From the NCBI GenBank assembly GCA_030645475.1, contig JAUSMA010000029.1, forward strand, positions 87,272-151,271: 64,000 nt of DNA, given 5' to 3'. Below the pieces are notes generated by a model. That model ran no database searches. It was not told the DNA's origin and saw only the letters and a program-made list of their open reading frames with translations. Origin of the DNA: Nitrospirota bacterium (GTDB taxonomy: Bacteria > Nitrospirota > Nitrospiria > Nitrospirales > Nitrospiraceae). Shown piece by piece: positions 42,111-51,463 of this stretch (within the stretch, counting starts at the first letter, position 1; each line of letters opens with the position of its first letter). The position numbers and the translations under genes are program-made.

Positions 42111-43070
42111 TTAGCGGGCGCCGTGTACGAAGATCTGACGGCTGCGATAGATCGACAGGGCTCGCTGTTCCGATTCCTCTGCCTCGGCACTCCGTCCCAT
42201 CTTCCGGTAGAGGTCGGCCAGCAGAGACAACGCGGCCGCCTCAGTCGCGGCATCGCGCAAGGTTTGAGAGAGAAGAAGCGCACGTTTCCCCAATTCGATG
42301 CCTTCGGTCAGCCGATCATCCTCACCATCTAATTGAGCCAGCCGGAGCCGCAGCATCGCTTCGATCGTCATATTCCGTTCGACTTCAGCCAGATGAAGGC
42401 CCTCGTCGTAAAACAGGCGGGCCGCGTCAGCCCGATCCAACAGCCAGTGCGCGTTTCCCAGCGCCACGACCGCCGCAAGTTGCTGGCCGCGATCCTGACG
42501 GGTGCGCGCGTCTTGCCGCGCCTGCTGCAGCAACGACAGTCCTGGCTCGGTTACACCGTCACCGACATCGAGCAGGCCCAGCTGAACCAACGTGTCGTTC
42601 CATCCCTGTCGATCGTGGGCACGCTCGAACAGGGTGATCGCCTGGCTGAACGACATTCTAGCCTCGTCGAGGCGTCCAAGCCGTGCCGAGATGCGCCCCA
42701 TGACCAACAGAGCCTGCGCATGAGCGGGCCGGTCGGAGGACCGGGCGAAAAGGGGAAGGGCTTCCTGGAGCGCCACGTAGGCCTCCTGGATCTTGCCTTG
42801 CCGTTCATACACCTGTGCGATTTTCACCAAGGCGGTTGCCACGCCGCGGGCCTGCTGGTGCTCCCGGAATGTTGACAACGCGAGCTGATAGTAGGTCAGC
42901 GTTTCAGGAAAGTGGTGCTGGTGGTCGTGGACCTCGCCGATGCGGAGCAATTCGTCGCCCGTGAGCGTTTTGGCCGTAGACACTTGTTGAACAGGCATCG
43001 AATGGGGCAGAGCCCAGGCAGGACTCTGCCTTAACAGTGGAACGAGCAGCAGAAGCCAGGTAGCCATCAC
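42111..43070 (-). CDS. Exported tetratricopeptide-repeat protein
   Basis: 319 residues. A short N-terminal hydrophobic segment (MATWLLLLVPLLRQSPAWA) should export it. Six or seven TPR units follow, with alternating A-x-x-L-x-x-A patterns (GVATALVKIAQVYERQGKIQE, AQALLVMGRISARLGRLDEA, AAALSLLADLYRKMGRSAEA). TPRs mediate protein-protein contacts. No enzyme domain. The 590 bases upstream are a repeat field. Confidence 0.8.
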   Translation of the reverse strand: MMATWLLLLVPLLRQSPAWALPHSMPVQQVSTAKTLTGDELLRIGEVHDHQHHFPETLTYYQLALSTFREHQQARGVATALVKIAQVYERQGKIQEAYVALQEALPLFARSSDRPAHAQALLVMGRISARLGRLDEARMSFSQAITLFERAHDRQGWNDTLVQLGLLDVGDGVTEPGLSLLQQARQDARTRQDRGQQLAAVVALGNAHWLLDRADAARLFYDEGLHLAEVERNMTIEAMLRLRLAQLDGEDDRLTEGIELGKRALLLSQTLRDAATEAAALSLLADLYRKMGRSAEAEESEQRALSIYRSRQIFVHGAR

Positions 43071-43205
43071 GATGCAGACCTCTCGTGATCCGAAATCCCC
43101 GGCGAGATCCTACGCGTGCCGATGGTTCAGAGAAGAGTGCATCCCGCGCAGGATCAGCTAAAAGGATGCGCTTGCGGGAGGAGGAGGTCAAGAGAGACGA
43201 GGGTA

Positions 43206-43286
43206 GCCTGATGGTCTCCTGTGCTCGCGCAACGCGCGGCCTGAGAAGGCCCTCGTTGGACGCGCGCAGTGGGAGACTAATCGGGC
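43206..43286. repeat. Palindromic repeat R2, copy 3
   Basis: Arms GCCTGATGGTCTCCTG / GGGAGACTAATCGGGC around GTGCTCGCGCAACGCGCGG...GTTGGACGCGCGCAGT. The inner part is nearly identical to the copy at 25451, while the arms differ in both halves in a compensating way. Confidence 0.75.
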
Positions 43287-43330
43287 CACCCTCTAGAAGA
43301 GGGCAACGAGCGAGCTCGGAAGGGAAAAGG

Positions 43331-43530
43331 GGCGGCCTGGTCGTCCTCCTGCTCGCGGAACAGAGGAGGGGATGGAGGCTGATGATCTTCTGTGCTCGCG
43401 CAACGCGCGGTCGCGGACTCCCCTCGTTGGACGCGCGCAATGGAGACCACACCAGCCGCCTCGCTTGATGCGGGAAAAGAGCAGGGAAATCGCTCGGTCT
43501 ATGCGCGCAGTATGAGATAGATCCAGACCG
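43331..43530. repeat. Palindromic repeat R2, nested and partial copies
   Basis: 43331-43460 has outer arms GGCGGCCTGGTCGTCCTCC / GGAGACCACACCAGCCGCC and holds, after its own GCTCGCGGAAC, a second left half (GGCTGATGATCTTCTGTGC). It looks like one copy recombined with or inserted in another. 43490-43530 is a lone right half (TATGCGCGCAGTATGAGATAG). The rest of the gap 43071-43661 holds no gene. Confidence 0.65.
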
Positions 43531-43602
43531 CCCTTGAGGGGAGGTCCGGGCGAACTGAAAGGGAGCGTCTCATGCGGCAGTGCTTGGTTTGACGTGCATC
43601 AG

Positions 43603-43608
43603 TATAAT
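43603..43608 (+). promoter_or_regulatory. Candidate -10 box before the NTPase gene
   Basis: A perfect TATAAT 53 bases before the ATG at 43662. No good -35 hexamer at 16-18 bases, so the promoter would be weak or activator-dependent. Confidence 0.35.
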
Positions 43609-43661
43609 GGACTAGGTTCCCTTGGAAAAGCAGAGTGTCTCCATTATTTCTTGGAGGGCGG

Positions 43662-43799
43662 ATGTTTTTTGAGGCTGATGCGAACCAGATAGCGCAACTG
43701 GATAGTCTCCAGTTGGTTCAGCTGATGAAACGCTTGCTACTCGCAGAGTGTCGCCTGGTCGATATCCCGCTGCGACCGTACCGCTCCAAATTACTGTAG
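43662..43799 (+). CDS. N-terminal fragment of frameshifted nuclease-NTPase gene
   Basis: ATG at 43662 behind GGAGGGCGG. It translates to a natural-looking helical start (MFFEADANQIAQLDSLQLVQ, then LMKRLLLAECRLVDIPLR) and then runs out of frame to a TAG at 43797. From about 43770 the continuation is in the frame of the 43748 ORF (AATVPLQITVADGGEDGR). Joining IPLR to AATVPLQ gives a smooth protein. Loss of one 7-bp copy of a GCTGCGN direct repeat explains the shift exactly. As sequenced it would yield a 45-residue peptide. Confidence 0.7.
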   Translation: MFFEADANQIAQLDSLQLVQLMKRLLLAECRLVDIPLRPYRSKLL

Positions 43800-46700
43800 C
43801 GGACGGTGGTGAAGACGGTCGGGTGGATTGGAGTAGTGGGGTCGACTCAACAGACTTCTTCCCAACACGGTTTTGCGTTTTTCAGTCGAAGGCTCAAAAT
43901 CTAACGGAAACTTTAATCTCGGCTGAAGTCTTCAAGAAGCCCAAGAAAGGGCCAGCGAGATTGAATGCAGCCGTGTCAGAAGCCCTCTCGCGGCAGGGTG
44001 CCTACATTGTCTTTTGCTCTCACAAGTTTGGGGGTCAGAAGATAGAGAGGCTCCGAAAGGCGATTGCATCGGCTATTCGCCGGGGGAAGAAAAATCCCTC
44101 CCGTGCAACCGCGATCGAAATTTATGACGCGAATCGTATCGCAGACTGGGTAAACACGCACCCGCCAGTTGCGCTTTGGCTTGCATCGCTCAAACGACAA
44201 CGGTCGCTCGCTGGTTTTCTGTCGCATGAGGCATGGGGGCGCGAGGACGAGATCAGAAATATTCCCTGGATCGCCGATGAGAGCCCCCGCTTTTCGCCCA
44301 GCAACATCATCAATCCAGACGCAGAGTTCCATGGCGGGAACAGAACTGTGTGGACCTTCGAACAGGCTGCGGAAGCGGCATTAAGCTTTTTAGCAAGAGA
44401 CCATGCTGCTTTGCGAATTGCAGGACCATCAGGGTTTGGCAAGTCACGCTTCGCCTTTGAAGTGTTTAATCGGCAGGCGACAGTGTCCGATGAGGTAGAG
44501 CGAACGGCTGTAATATACGCAGATCTTGGGATTGTTGGAGACGAGGTCGCCAAGCTTGCTCTCGAAATTGCTGATGCGGGCTCGTCGGCGATCTTAGTTG
44601 TGGACGATTGCCCTGACGAACTCCATACAAAGTTGGCAGCGATTGCGCGCCGTACTGGCTCCCGCTTACGCCTTGTGACAATAGATGTTGAGACAAAGGT
44701 GCAGGATACGTTGGTAATTCGCTTAGAACCGGCATCCGATGGGACCATCGGATCGATAGCACACGCGGTGGCATCAACGCTGAGCGACTCGGATTCGAGG
44801 TTCATTCAGGAGCTTGCAAAGGGGTTCCCGAAGATGGCGGTTCTTGCAGCCAGACAGGATGGTATAGGCGGAAAGGCGATACGTTCTGCTGAGCAAGTAC
44901 TGGAACGGGTCGTCTGGGGGCGCCGCCAACGGGTCGAGGAGGCGCAAAGAGCTTTGGAGATCCTGAGTCTCTTTGAGTGGGTTGGACTTACCGGGCGAGT
45001 TGACGGAGAAGGTAAACTCATTGCGGAGAAGCTTGGGGGAATGACTCAAGATGCGCTTGTCGAACACAGCAAGTCTTTCTTCTCTCGAGGAGTTGTAGTG
45101 CAGCGTGGCGATTTTGTTCAGGTCGCACCCATACCGCTCGCAGCCTCCTTAGGTTCCACTCGGTTGTCGCTTCTTCCTGAACGCAGGCTTTTAGCTTTCT
45201 TTTTGGAAGCTCCAGACAGTCTGAAAACAAGTCTCCTTCGTCGCATGAAGTGGCTCGATACCTCTGCCGAAGCGAAGGCATTTGCGCGAAGCCTTCTTGC
45301 CGCTGACTGCTTGGGCAATCTTGCGATACTCAACACCGAATCCGGCGCCGAATGCCTAGATCATCTTGTTCATGTCGATCCTGATCTAGTGATGGTGACG
45401 ATTCAAAGGGTGTTTGGGGGATTGGCCGATGATGAACTGCAACAAGTAAGAGCGGGAAGGCGTCACCTTGTCTGGGCACTAGAGAAGCTGGCTTTTCGAA
45501 AGGAAAGCTTTGACGGGGCGGCAATGCTGCTCCGTCGGCTTGCAGCTTCAGAGACAGAGGGAAACATTTCGAACAATGCGACTGGTCAGTTCAAACAGCT
45601 TTATCAGCTTTACCTGAGCGGCACTGAGGCGCCCCCTGAAGTGCGCCTTCTTGTGCTCGACGATGGGCTGCGATCATCCAGTCCGAAAGAGCGCGAAGTG
45701 TGCATCGATGCACTCGATAGGATGCTGGAAACTGGTCATTTCTATCGTGGTGGAGGTACGGAAGGGATCGGCAGCGGAGAGCGTCTGAAGGATTGGGCGC
45801 CGAGGACCTACAGCGAGATATCGGACTTCCTTCGGGCTGCGATCAAACGACTGACGGACATTGCGGTCGGCAGCGATCCGTTGGCTCCCAGAGCAAAGCA
45901 AATTCTCGGCTCTCGCATTCGCGGACTTATTGGGAAAATTCCACTGGAAGAGGTCAAGGCGTTCATCTCTCGCATAGTGTCACGATATGGGTTTTGGCCT
46001 GAGGCCGTACAGAAAGTGAATGAATGGTTGTATTTCAACCGGAAGGAGGCGCCTAAAGATCTTGGAGACACTGTCAGGGTGTATTTCGATGAGTTGCTCC
46101 CGAGAGACCCTGTCGACCTCGCCGTTCTCTATACGCATGCCTGGCAGGGGGACTTCTGCAATCCCGACGTAGACTACGAACGGGAGCAGGCTACATCTAT
46201 TGACTTCGAGTATGCCACACGAAAGGCAACTGAGCTCGCGGAAATCATTGCAAACAATCCATCAATGAGCGACCGGGCACTCGAAAGGTTTGTCGTAAGC
46301 GACGGGAAGACAGTCTTCCCATTCGCCCGTCGGCTTGCGGAGTGTGCGCCTAGCATCACGAAACTTTTCGAGGCCGCGCTCGCTAAAACCGAGCAACGAC
46401 AAGAGGCTCCTAATCTAGATCTTTTTCGTGGGCTTATAGCGGGCGCAGATAGTCGTGATACGAAAGCAGCACGTGACTGTATCCGCCTTGCACTAAATTC
46501 AGTGAAGCTCAAGCAGGATGCAGTTTCGATGATAGGTGCTGGCAAGCTGCAGTCCGATGACATTCAACTCGTCGTTTCACTTCTGCAATCAGGTGACGTC
46601 ACCCCCTGGCAATGCGCGTCCCTTTCTTATGAGCAAAGGATGGAGCACCTTGATACGAAAGATATTCTTCCACTGCTGAGGGAGCTTTCTCAGCACGGTG

Positions 46701-47479
46701 CTGAAGGATTGTGGGCGGTATTAAATATCGTTTCCATGGTTTTGCGCGGGGGCAAAGAACTCACTAAACCTCTTGTCTCAAATTTACAGAATGTCCTTGT
46801 AGATCCGAGGCTATTCGACGGCATGGGGCGAAACGGAATGAGGGGACATGACTTAGAACGTATAGTCAGCCTTCTGGCCCAGCGCAACCTAATTGACCGG
46901 CAGTTCGCGCGAGCACTCGTGAGGCAGCTTCTTGGCATCTGTGCGCCAAGAATGACCGGGGTGTTTCATGACCTAGATGGGCCAGTTCGCAGTTCTCTTA
47001 AGGCTCTCATTAAACGGCATCCCCGAGAGGTATGGGCAGGTATCTCTAGGCTACTTCTGGAAAATGATTTCTTGATTCGTCATAGAGTCGAAGGTCTTGT
47101 GGGTATTGAGCATGATGATTGTCTAGGGCCTGGGTTTCTTTATACGATACCTGCAGATTTTTACCTGAAGTGGACACGCAAGGATCCGGCACGTCGCGCT
47201 TCCCTCGTGATGAAGTGGTTGCCTGTTGCAACAAAAAATGCGGATGGGTCTCTCGTGTGGCATTCAGCAATCGAGAGCTTTATTTCTGAATTTGGTGATC
47301 AAGAGAGAGTCCTTGCAGCGCTATCGAGTCGTCTCAGACCTCAATCATACTATGGCTCCCCGGCACCCTACCTTGATCCACTGGTCAACCTTCTGAAGTC
47401 GTGGGCCACACACCCTCGCCCAACGGTGCGGCAATGGGCTCGAGACAGGATTAACTGGATCAAAGCCCAGGTTCAGTAG
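43748..47479 (+). CDS. Large nuclease-like plus P-loop NTPase protein (defence-type), main frame
   Basis: 1243 residues open from a GTG at 43748; the native start is probably 43662 in another frame. N-terminus: VADGGEDGRVDW then CVFQSKAQ (residues 43-50), a D...(E/Q)xK arrangement like PD-(D/E)xK nucleases. Walker A GPSGFGKS (226-233) and Walker B AILVVDDC (281-288) mark a P-loop ATPase of STAND/AAA style. About 900 helical residues follow, probably a sensor or repeat region. By eye it is richer in A+T than its neighbours and has flanking repeats, so it was probably acquired by transfer. The overall plan (effector, NTPase, sensor) recalls anti-phage STAND systems; no known family name can be given with certainty. 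Confidence 0.75.
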   Translation: MSPGRYPAATVPLQITVADGGEDGRVDWSSGVDSTDFFPTRFCVFQSKAQNLTETLISAEVFKKPKKGPARLNAAVSEALSRQGAYIVFCSHKFGGQKIERLRKAIASAIRRGKKNPSRATAIEIYDANRIADWVNTHPPVALWLASLKRQRSLAGFLSHEAWGREDEIRNIPWIADESPRFSPSNIINPDAEFHGGNRTVWTFEQAAEAALSFLARDHAALRIAGPSGFGKSRFAFEVFNRQATVSDEVERTAVIYADLGIVGDEVAKLALEIADAGSSAILVVDDCPDELHTKLAAIARRTGSRLRLVTIDVETKVQDTLVIRLEPASDGTIGSIAHAVASTLSDSDSRFIQELAKGFPKMAVLAARQDGIGGKAIRSAEQVLERVVWGRRQRVEEAQRALEILSLFEWVGLTGRVDGEGKLIAEKLGGMTQDALVEHSKSFFSRGVVVQRGDFVQVAPIPLAASLGSTRLSLLPERRLLAFFLEAPDSLKTSLLRRMKWLDTSAEAKAFARSLLAADCLGNLAILNTESGAECLDHLVHVDPDLVMVTIQRVFGGLADDELQQVRAGRRHLVWALEKLAFRKESFDGAAMLLRRLAASETEGNISNNATGQFKQLYQLYLSGTEAPPEVRLLVLDDGLRSSSPKEREVCIDALDRMLETGHFYRGGGTEGIGSGERLKDWAPRTYSEISDFLRAAIKRLTDIAVGSDPLAPRAKQILGSRIRGLIGKIPLEEVKAFISRIVSRYGFWPEAVQKVNEWLYFNRKEAPKDLGDTVRVYFDELLPRDPVDLAVLYTHAWQGDFCNPDVDYEREQATSIDFEYATRKATELAEIIANNPSMSDRALERFVVSDGKTVFPFARRLAECAPSITKLFEAALAKTEQRQEAPNLDLFRGLIAGADSRDTKAARDCIRLALNSVKLKQDAVSMIGAGKLQSDDIQLVVSLLQSGDVTPWQCASLSYEQRMEHLDTKDILPLLRELSQHGAEGLWAVLNIVSMVLRGGKELTKPLVSNLQNVLVDPRLFDGMGRNGMRGHDLERIVSLLAQRNLIDRQFARALVRQLLGICAPRMTGVFHDLDGPVRSSLKALIKRHPREVWAGISRLLLENDFLIRHRVEGLVGIEHDDCLGPGFLYTIPADFYLKWTRKDPARRASLVMKWLPVATKNADGSLVWHSAIESFISEFGDQERVLAALSSRLRPQSYYGSPAPYLDPLVNLLKSWATHPRPTVRQWARDRINWIKAQVQ

Positions 47480-47889
47480 CCAAGGTGACTGGAGCAGAGA
47501 AAAATGTCGGGAGTGTTTCTTGGGCCGACTCATCCGCGCGCGTCTTTGAGAGGAGAGCCATGAGGCGATTTCATCTTGTCTTGGACGTCTCGGATGTGGA
47601 GTTGTCTCCGCCGAGCGTGAGGTGAAGGGACGGCTCCGGTAGCGCGTGAGGGGAAGAAAACGGGGTCATTCTCCTTTTCTGATCGATTCGTCCGCGCGCA
47701 TGGCTATACATTCCTCTCTTCCCGCTTCTGAGCAAAGGGAACCCACTTCAACCGGCAGATTGCCTTTCTCTCGCTTCGGATAATTGGACCAGGACACGCT
47801 CTGAGCGCCTCCCCCTGGTATCAGCGAATTCATGGGGGATAGTATGTACATAGCTGCACCGTTCGCCACGCACCTCCAAGGAGGCTGAT
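47480..47889. other. 410-base gap with repeat R4 copy
   Basis: 47555-47625 (AGCCATGAGGCGATTTCATC..CTCGGATGTGGAG..GCCGAGCGTGAGGTGAA) resembles 50941-51010 (AGCCACGAAGAGATGTCATC..CTCGGATGTGGAGG..GTCGAGCGTGATGTGAA). CCGCGCGCGTC/CCGCGCGCATG words occur nearby, as at 51020. No supported gene. Confidence 0.5.
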
Positions 47890-48375
47890 ATGCGAATTCT
47901 TCTGGCCGTTGACGAGTCCGAGAACTCCCATCGGGTTGTCCAGTATGTTGGCTCTCTCCTGCGCCGAACCCCTGATGTCGCCGTCACCCTCTTTCATGTG
48001 CTCAAGCCCATGCCGCGGGAATTGCTGGAGCATGGCGGATCGGAGAATCCTGCCGCCGAGGCGCAATTGAGCGTGCAGTTGCGTAATGAGCAAGAAGCCT
48101 GGATTCGGAAGGAAGGGGAATCCGAGTGCCATGTCCTGAAGAAGGCGTGCGAGACGCTGGCACAATCCGGGTTTGACACGAGCCACGTGGCGTTGAGGTA
48201 TGGCCATGAGGACGATATCGCCAGAAATATTCTCGAAGAGGCGCGAAGGGGACATCACGAAACCATCGTTGTGGGGCGGCATGGGACGTCCCGGATCAAA
48301 CGGATCTTCGGCGGCGGGGTGACCGATCAATTACTGCGCGACGCAAAGGGCTTTGCGATCTGGGTGGTGGAATGA
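47890..48375 (+). CDS. Single-domain universal stress protein
   Basis: 161 residues. MRILLAVDESENSHRVVQYV opens the Usp fold, and VVGRHGTSRIKRIFGGGVTDQ is the nucleotide loop (G-x2-G-x9-G). CAAGGAGGCTGAT precedes the ATG. Unlike the three tandem Usp proteins here it has one domain and would act as a dimer. It lies between the defence-like gene and the convergent aldehyde dehydrogenase. Confidence 0.88.
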   Translation: MRILLAVDESENSHRVVQYVGSLLRRTPDVAVTLFHVLKPMPRELLEHGGSENPAAEAQLSVQLRNEQEAWIRKEGESECHVLKKACETLAQSGFDTSHVALRYGHEDDIARNILEEARRGHHETIVVGRHGTSRIKRIFGGGVTDQLLRDAKGFAIWVVE

Positions 48376-48520
48376 AATAGTCAACGCCTCTGTCATTGAA
48401 CAAGAACGTGCCGAGGCCGAACAGATAAGAGGCCGAGTCTTGCCATCCAACATTGCGGAGCCTGTCCGCACGCACTAGGTTGTACTCTTTCCGCTGATCC
48501 TTCCGTTCTCCAGGGCTCTT

Positions 48521-50026
48521 TCACAGCTGCACGGTGACGGCTTTTACCTCGGTGTACAGTTCCAGCGCATCGTGGCCCATCTCGCGACCCCACCCGGATT
48601 GCTTGTAGCCGCCGAAGGGCAGCGCGGCGTCGAAGATGTTGTAGCAGTTGATCCACACCGACCCTGCGCGCAGCTCGGCTGCGATGCGGTGGGCTTTCGC
48701 GATATCGCTGGTCCACACTGCCGCAGCCAGACCGTAGATGGAGTCGTTCGCCGCCTGGAGCACCTCGTCTATGTCTGTAAACGGCACTGCGCAGACAACC
48801 GGCCCGAAGATTTCCTCCTGCATGATCTTCATCGTCTGCGTGGTGTCGACCAGCACGGTCGGTTCCACAAAGTAGCCCTTGTCGCCCAGCTTGCGCCCGC
48901 CGACCACTGCCTTGGCGCCCTGAGAGAAGCCCGACTCCAGATAGCCGAGCACCCGCCGTTGCTGCTCGTCCGACACCAGCGGCCCCATTTGGGTGGCGGG
49001 ATCCATGCCCGGCCCGACCTTGATCTTCTTCGCCTCCTCAGCTACGCCCGCCACCACCTTGTCGAAGATACCCTTCTCGACGAAAAGCCGGGAGCCTGCG
49101 CAGCAGCACTGGCCTTGGTTGAAAAAGATCGCGCCCGCGACTCCGGGGATGCTCGCCTCCAGATCGGCGTCCTTGCATACGATGTTGGGGGATTTCCCTC
49201 CGAGCTCCAGCGACACTTTCTTGAGATTCCCTGCCGCTGCCCGAAGGATGAGTTTTCCCACTTCTGTGGAGCCAGTGAAGGCCACCTTGTCCACGTCCGG
49301 ATGCGCCGCCAGTGCCGCGCCGGCGGTCTCGCCGTACCCTGGTAGGATGTTGACCACTCCGTCCGGGAATCCCGCTTCGCAGATCAGCTCGCCGAGTCGC
49401 AGGGCGGACAGAGGCGTCTGTTCGGCAGGCTTCAGGACGACGGTGCAGCCTGCTGCCAACGCCGGACCCAGCTTCCAAGCCGCCATGAGTAGCGGAAAAT
49501 TCCAGGGGATGATTTGGCCCACCACGCCGACCGGCTCGCGCAGTGTGTAGGCGAGATACCGGGCGCCGGGTGTGTAGGGCACCGAAATGGGGATGGTGTG
49601 GCCTTCGATTTTTGTCGCCCAACCTGCCATGTATCGGAAGAGGTCTACGGCCAGTGGCACATCCGCCACGCGGGCCACGCCGACCGGTTTCCCATTGTCG
49701 AGCGACTCCAGTTGCGCGAATTCTTCCAAGTGAGATTCGACAAGGTCGGCGAGCTTCCAGATCAGCCGTCCACGCTCCGAGGGTGTGAACGTGCGCCACG
49801 GGCCTGTCTCGAAGGCGTTCCGTGCAGCGGTGACCGCCCTGTCAACGTCGGTGCTGTTGCCTTCGGCCACTTGGGCCAGGACTTCGCCCGTGGCCGGGTT
49901 GTAGGTCGGGAAGGTCTTCCCCGACGCGGCATCGAGCCATCTGCCGCCGATCAGCATTTTCCTGGGCGCGTCTAGAAAGGTTGTCACCGTTTGGTGAGTC
50001 GGGATTTCCACCGTTGCTGTGCTCAT
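48521..50026 (-). CDS. NAD-dependent aldehyde dehydrogenase (ALDH family)
   Basis: 501 residues from the ATG at 50026 (AAAGGAGGAACACC upstream); longer frames lack a start site. The active-site Glu is in [11 protein letters not shown] and the nucleophilic Cys in [12 protein letters not shown]. Cofactor binding GSTEVGKLI and [14 protein letters not shown] at the C-terminus match the betaine/retinal-type ALDH group. Oxidises aldehydes to acids; likely roles are detoxification or osmolyte synthesis. No neighbour suggests a specific substrate. Confidence 0.93.
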   Translation of the reverse strand: MSTATVEIPTHQTVTTFLDAPRKMLIGGRWLDAASGKTFPTYNPATGEVLAQVAEGNSTDVDRAVTAARNAFETGPWRTFTPSERGRLIWKLADLVESHLEEFAQLESLDNGKPVGVARVADVPLAVDLFRYMAGWATKIEGHTIPISVPYTPGARYLAYTLREPVGVVGQIIPWNFPLLMAAWKLGPALAAGCTVVLKPAEQTPLSALRLGELICEAGFPDGVVNILPGYGETAGAALAAHPDVDKVAFTGSTEVGKLILRAAAGNLKKVSLELGGKSPNIVCKDADLEASIPGVAGAIFFNQGQCCCAGSRLFVEKGIFDKVVAGVAEEAKKIKVGPGMDPATQMGPLVSDEQQRRVLGYLESGFSQGAKAVVGGRKLGDKGYFVEPTVLVDTTQTMKIMQEEIFGPVVCAVPFTDIDEVLQAANDSIYGLAAAVWTSDIAKAHRIAAELRAGSVWINCYNIFDAALPFGGYKQSGWGREMGHDALELYTEVKAVTVQL

Positions 50027-50165
50027 GGTGTTCCTCCTTTCCGGATGTATATTGCGGCTCTGCCAGATGCGTAGAACCGAGGGTAGAGACACCTCATTAT
50101 AATACATGAACGGGAATAGGGTGATGATCGCGCGAGGAGGTTGAGATGTTCGTAGACGTGAGCGA

Positions 50166-50285
50166 TTACCGACGGAAGGCATCCTTGCTCTTGGGCACGT
50201 CGGCCAGCAACTCATCCGCCGACTTGGCTGCGCGGCGGGGTTTCTGTTCTTTTGGCTCCGACTCCTCTCCATAGGTGTTGAGCAT
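50166..50285 (-). CDS. Possible 39-residue basic microprotein
   Basis: Open frame with protein-like sequence: [39 protein letters not shown]. The spacing of the upstream GGAAGG to the ATG is poor (2 bases). It lies in the 475-base gap between the aldehyde dehydrogenase and cytochrome genes, which otherwise shows nothing. Confidence 0.3.
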   Translation of the reverse strand: MLNTYGEESEPKEQKPRRAAKSADELLADVPKSKDAFRR

Positions 50286-50501
50286 CACCTTCCGATGGGG
50301 TACTGTTCTGCAGGAAAGTCAGGGAAGGCCCGGGTCTGAGCGATCGGAGTTTCTCGTGCATGTCCGGCTAGTCTGCAATGGACTGAGTCGGTGAACGAGC
50401 GCCTGCTGCTGTCGCACAGCAGACCCGCTCGACACTGCCACGAAATTCAAGGCAGGGCTCAGATTGGTTCAGTCGGTTTGACATAGCAAGCGGGAGGCAA
50501 G

Positions 50502-50861
50502 ATGAAGAGAAGTTGGATGCTCGGGGCGGCAACGGTCTGGTGCGTGAGCGGTCTTCTACTCGGGACGGTGGCGCAAGGGCAAGCGGAGCCAAAGGTTCCG
50601 AGCGGCGACGTGGTGCGTGGCAAGGCCCTGTTTGTCAGGAACTGCGCCGGTTGTCACGGGCCTCAGGGCAAAGGGGATGGGTACAGGATTCTTGGGCCGG
50701 ATCCGGCTAACCTCACAGCACCGTCGACCAGAAAGAAATCCGATGCCGACCTGCTCAAGACGATCCATGACGGCAAGCCGAACATGCCGGCTTGGAAGGT
50801 CCTCCTCTCGGAGAAACAGAGCAGAGACGTGCTGGCCTATGTGCGGACCCTCGCCAAGTGA
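50502..50861 (+). CDS. Periplasmic monoheme c-type cytochrome
   Basis: 119 residues with a signal peptide (LGAATVWCVSGLLLGTVAQG), haem motif CAGCHG (about residue 48) and the likely axial Met in KPNMPAW. The C-terminal helix is SRDVLAYVRTLAK. GCGGGAGGCAAG precedes the ATG. It resembles the cytochrome at 5876 (CxxCHG..GNGPEG or GDGYRILGPDPANL). Probable soluble electron carrier. Confidence 0.88.
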   Translation: MKRSWMLGAATVWCVSGLLLGTVAQGQAEPKVPSGDVVRGKALFVRNCAGCHGPQGKGDGYRILGPDPANLTAPSTRKKSDADLLKTIHDGKPNMPAWKVLLSEKQSRDVLAYVRTLAK

Positions 50862-51166
50862 AGTGATGTAAACTTCGGGTAGGGGGCAGGTTGTTCACTC
50901 CAACAGTACAGAACCTGTCCGCACACGGCCTTGAGAGTAGAGCCACGAAGAGATGTCATCTCGCTTTGGGCCTCTCGGATGTGGAGGCTCCTTCGTCGAG
51001 CGTGATGTGAACGGGATTCTCCGCGCGCGCGACGGTCGACCAGTAGACGGCAGAGATTCGACAGACCTAGCCCTCGATGAGCGATCGACCGAACTAATCC
51101 AGCTCAATCCATCCGCACCTCGGTTCACGCGCGGCGGTTGTCTCGCTCACTTCGTTGTGCGCTGGG
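50862..51166. other. 305-base gap with repeat R4 copy
   Basis: 50941-51010 matches 47555-47625 (see that entry), followed by CTCCGCGCGCGCGACGG. No coding sequence supported. Confidence 0.45.
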
Positions 51167-51463
51167 CTAGACCGCTTGCTCACAGGGAAGGACGAATACG
51201 TGAACATGGTTAGGCTGATCCGTCCCCTGCTCCGCTTTGAAGCGCGTGAACCCCTCGATGAGGCGGTAGGCAAGCTGCTCTGATACCGCAGTCAGGATCA
51301 TGCTGTTGGGGCCCGGTGATAGGAAAAATTCAACGTTGGGGCCGGTTTCTCCCCTGCCGGCCACATTATGCAGTTCAGTAAACGCGTTGACGTCATGCTC
51401 CTTCAGCAGAGCATGGATGCGTTCCACAATCGATCGACGAAAGACGATCATCAACATTTTCAT
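51167..51463 (-). CDS. PII-like small regulatory protein (PG0541-like)
   Basis: 98 residues from the ATG at 51463 (AGGAG upstream; the longer frame is non-coding). MLMIVFRRSIVERIHALLKE, GRGETG in the loop region, MILTAVSEQLAYRLIEGFTRF and HVHVFVLPCEQ give the ferredoxin-like fold of PII-like proteins that are often found with transporters. No transporter is adjacent here. The ligand is unknown. Confidence 0.65.
   Translation of the reverse strand: MKMLMIVFRRSIVERIHALLKEHDVNAFTELHNVAGRGETGPNVEFFLSPGPNSMILTAVSEQLAYRLIEGFTRFKAEQGTDQPNHVHVFVLPCEQAV

Noticed and set aside
43206..43530. Closely spaced repeats that could suggest a CRISPR array
   Set aside because: The units are palindromic, of unequal length, with variable self-complementary arms and no regular spacers; no cas genes are present.
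50027..50272. 82-codon N-terminal extension of the aldehyde dehydrogenase
   Set aside because: The ATG at 50026 has an ideal AAGGAGG site and matches the family start. The extension has no homology-like pattern.
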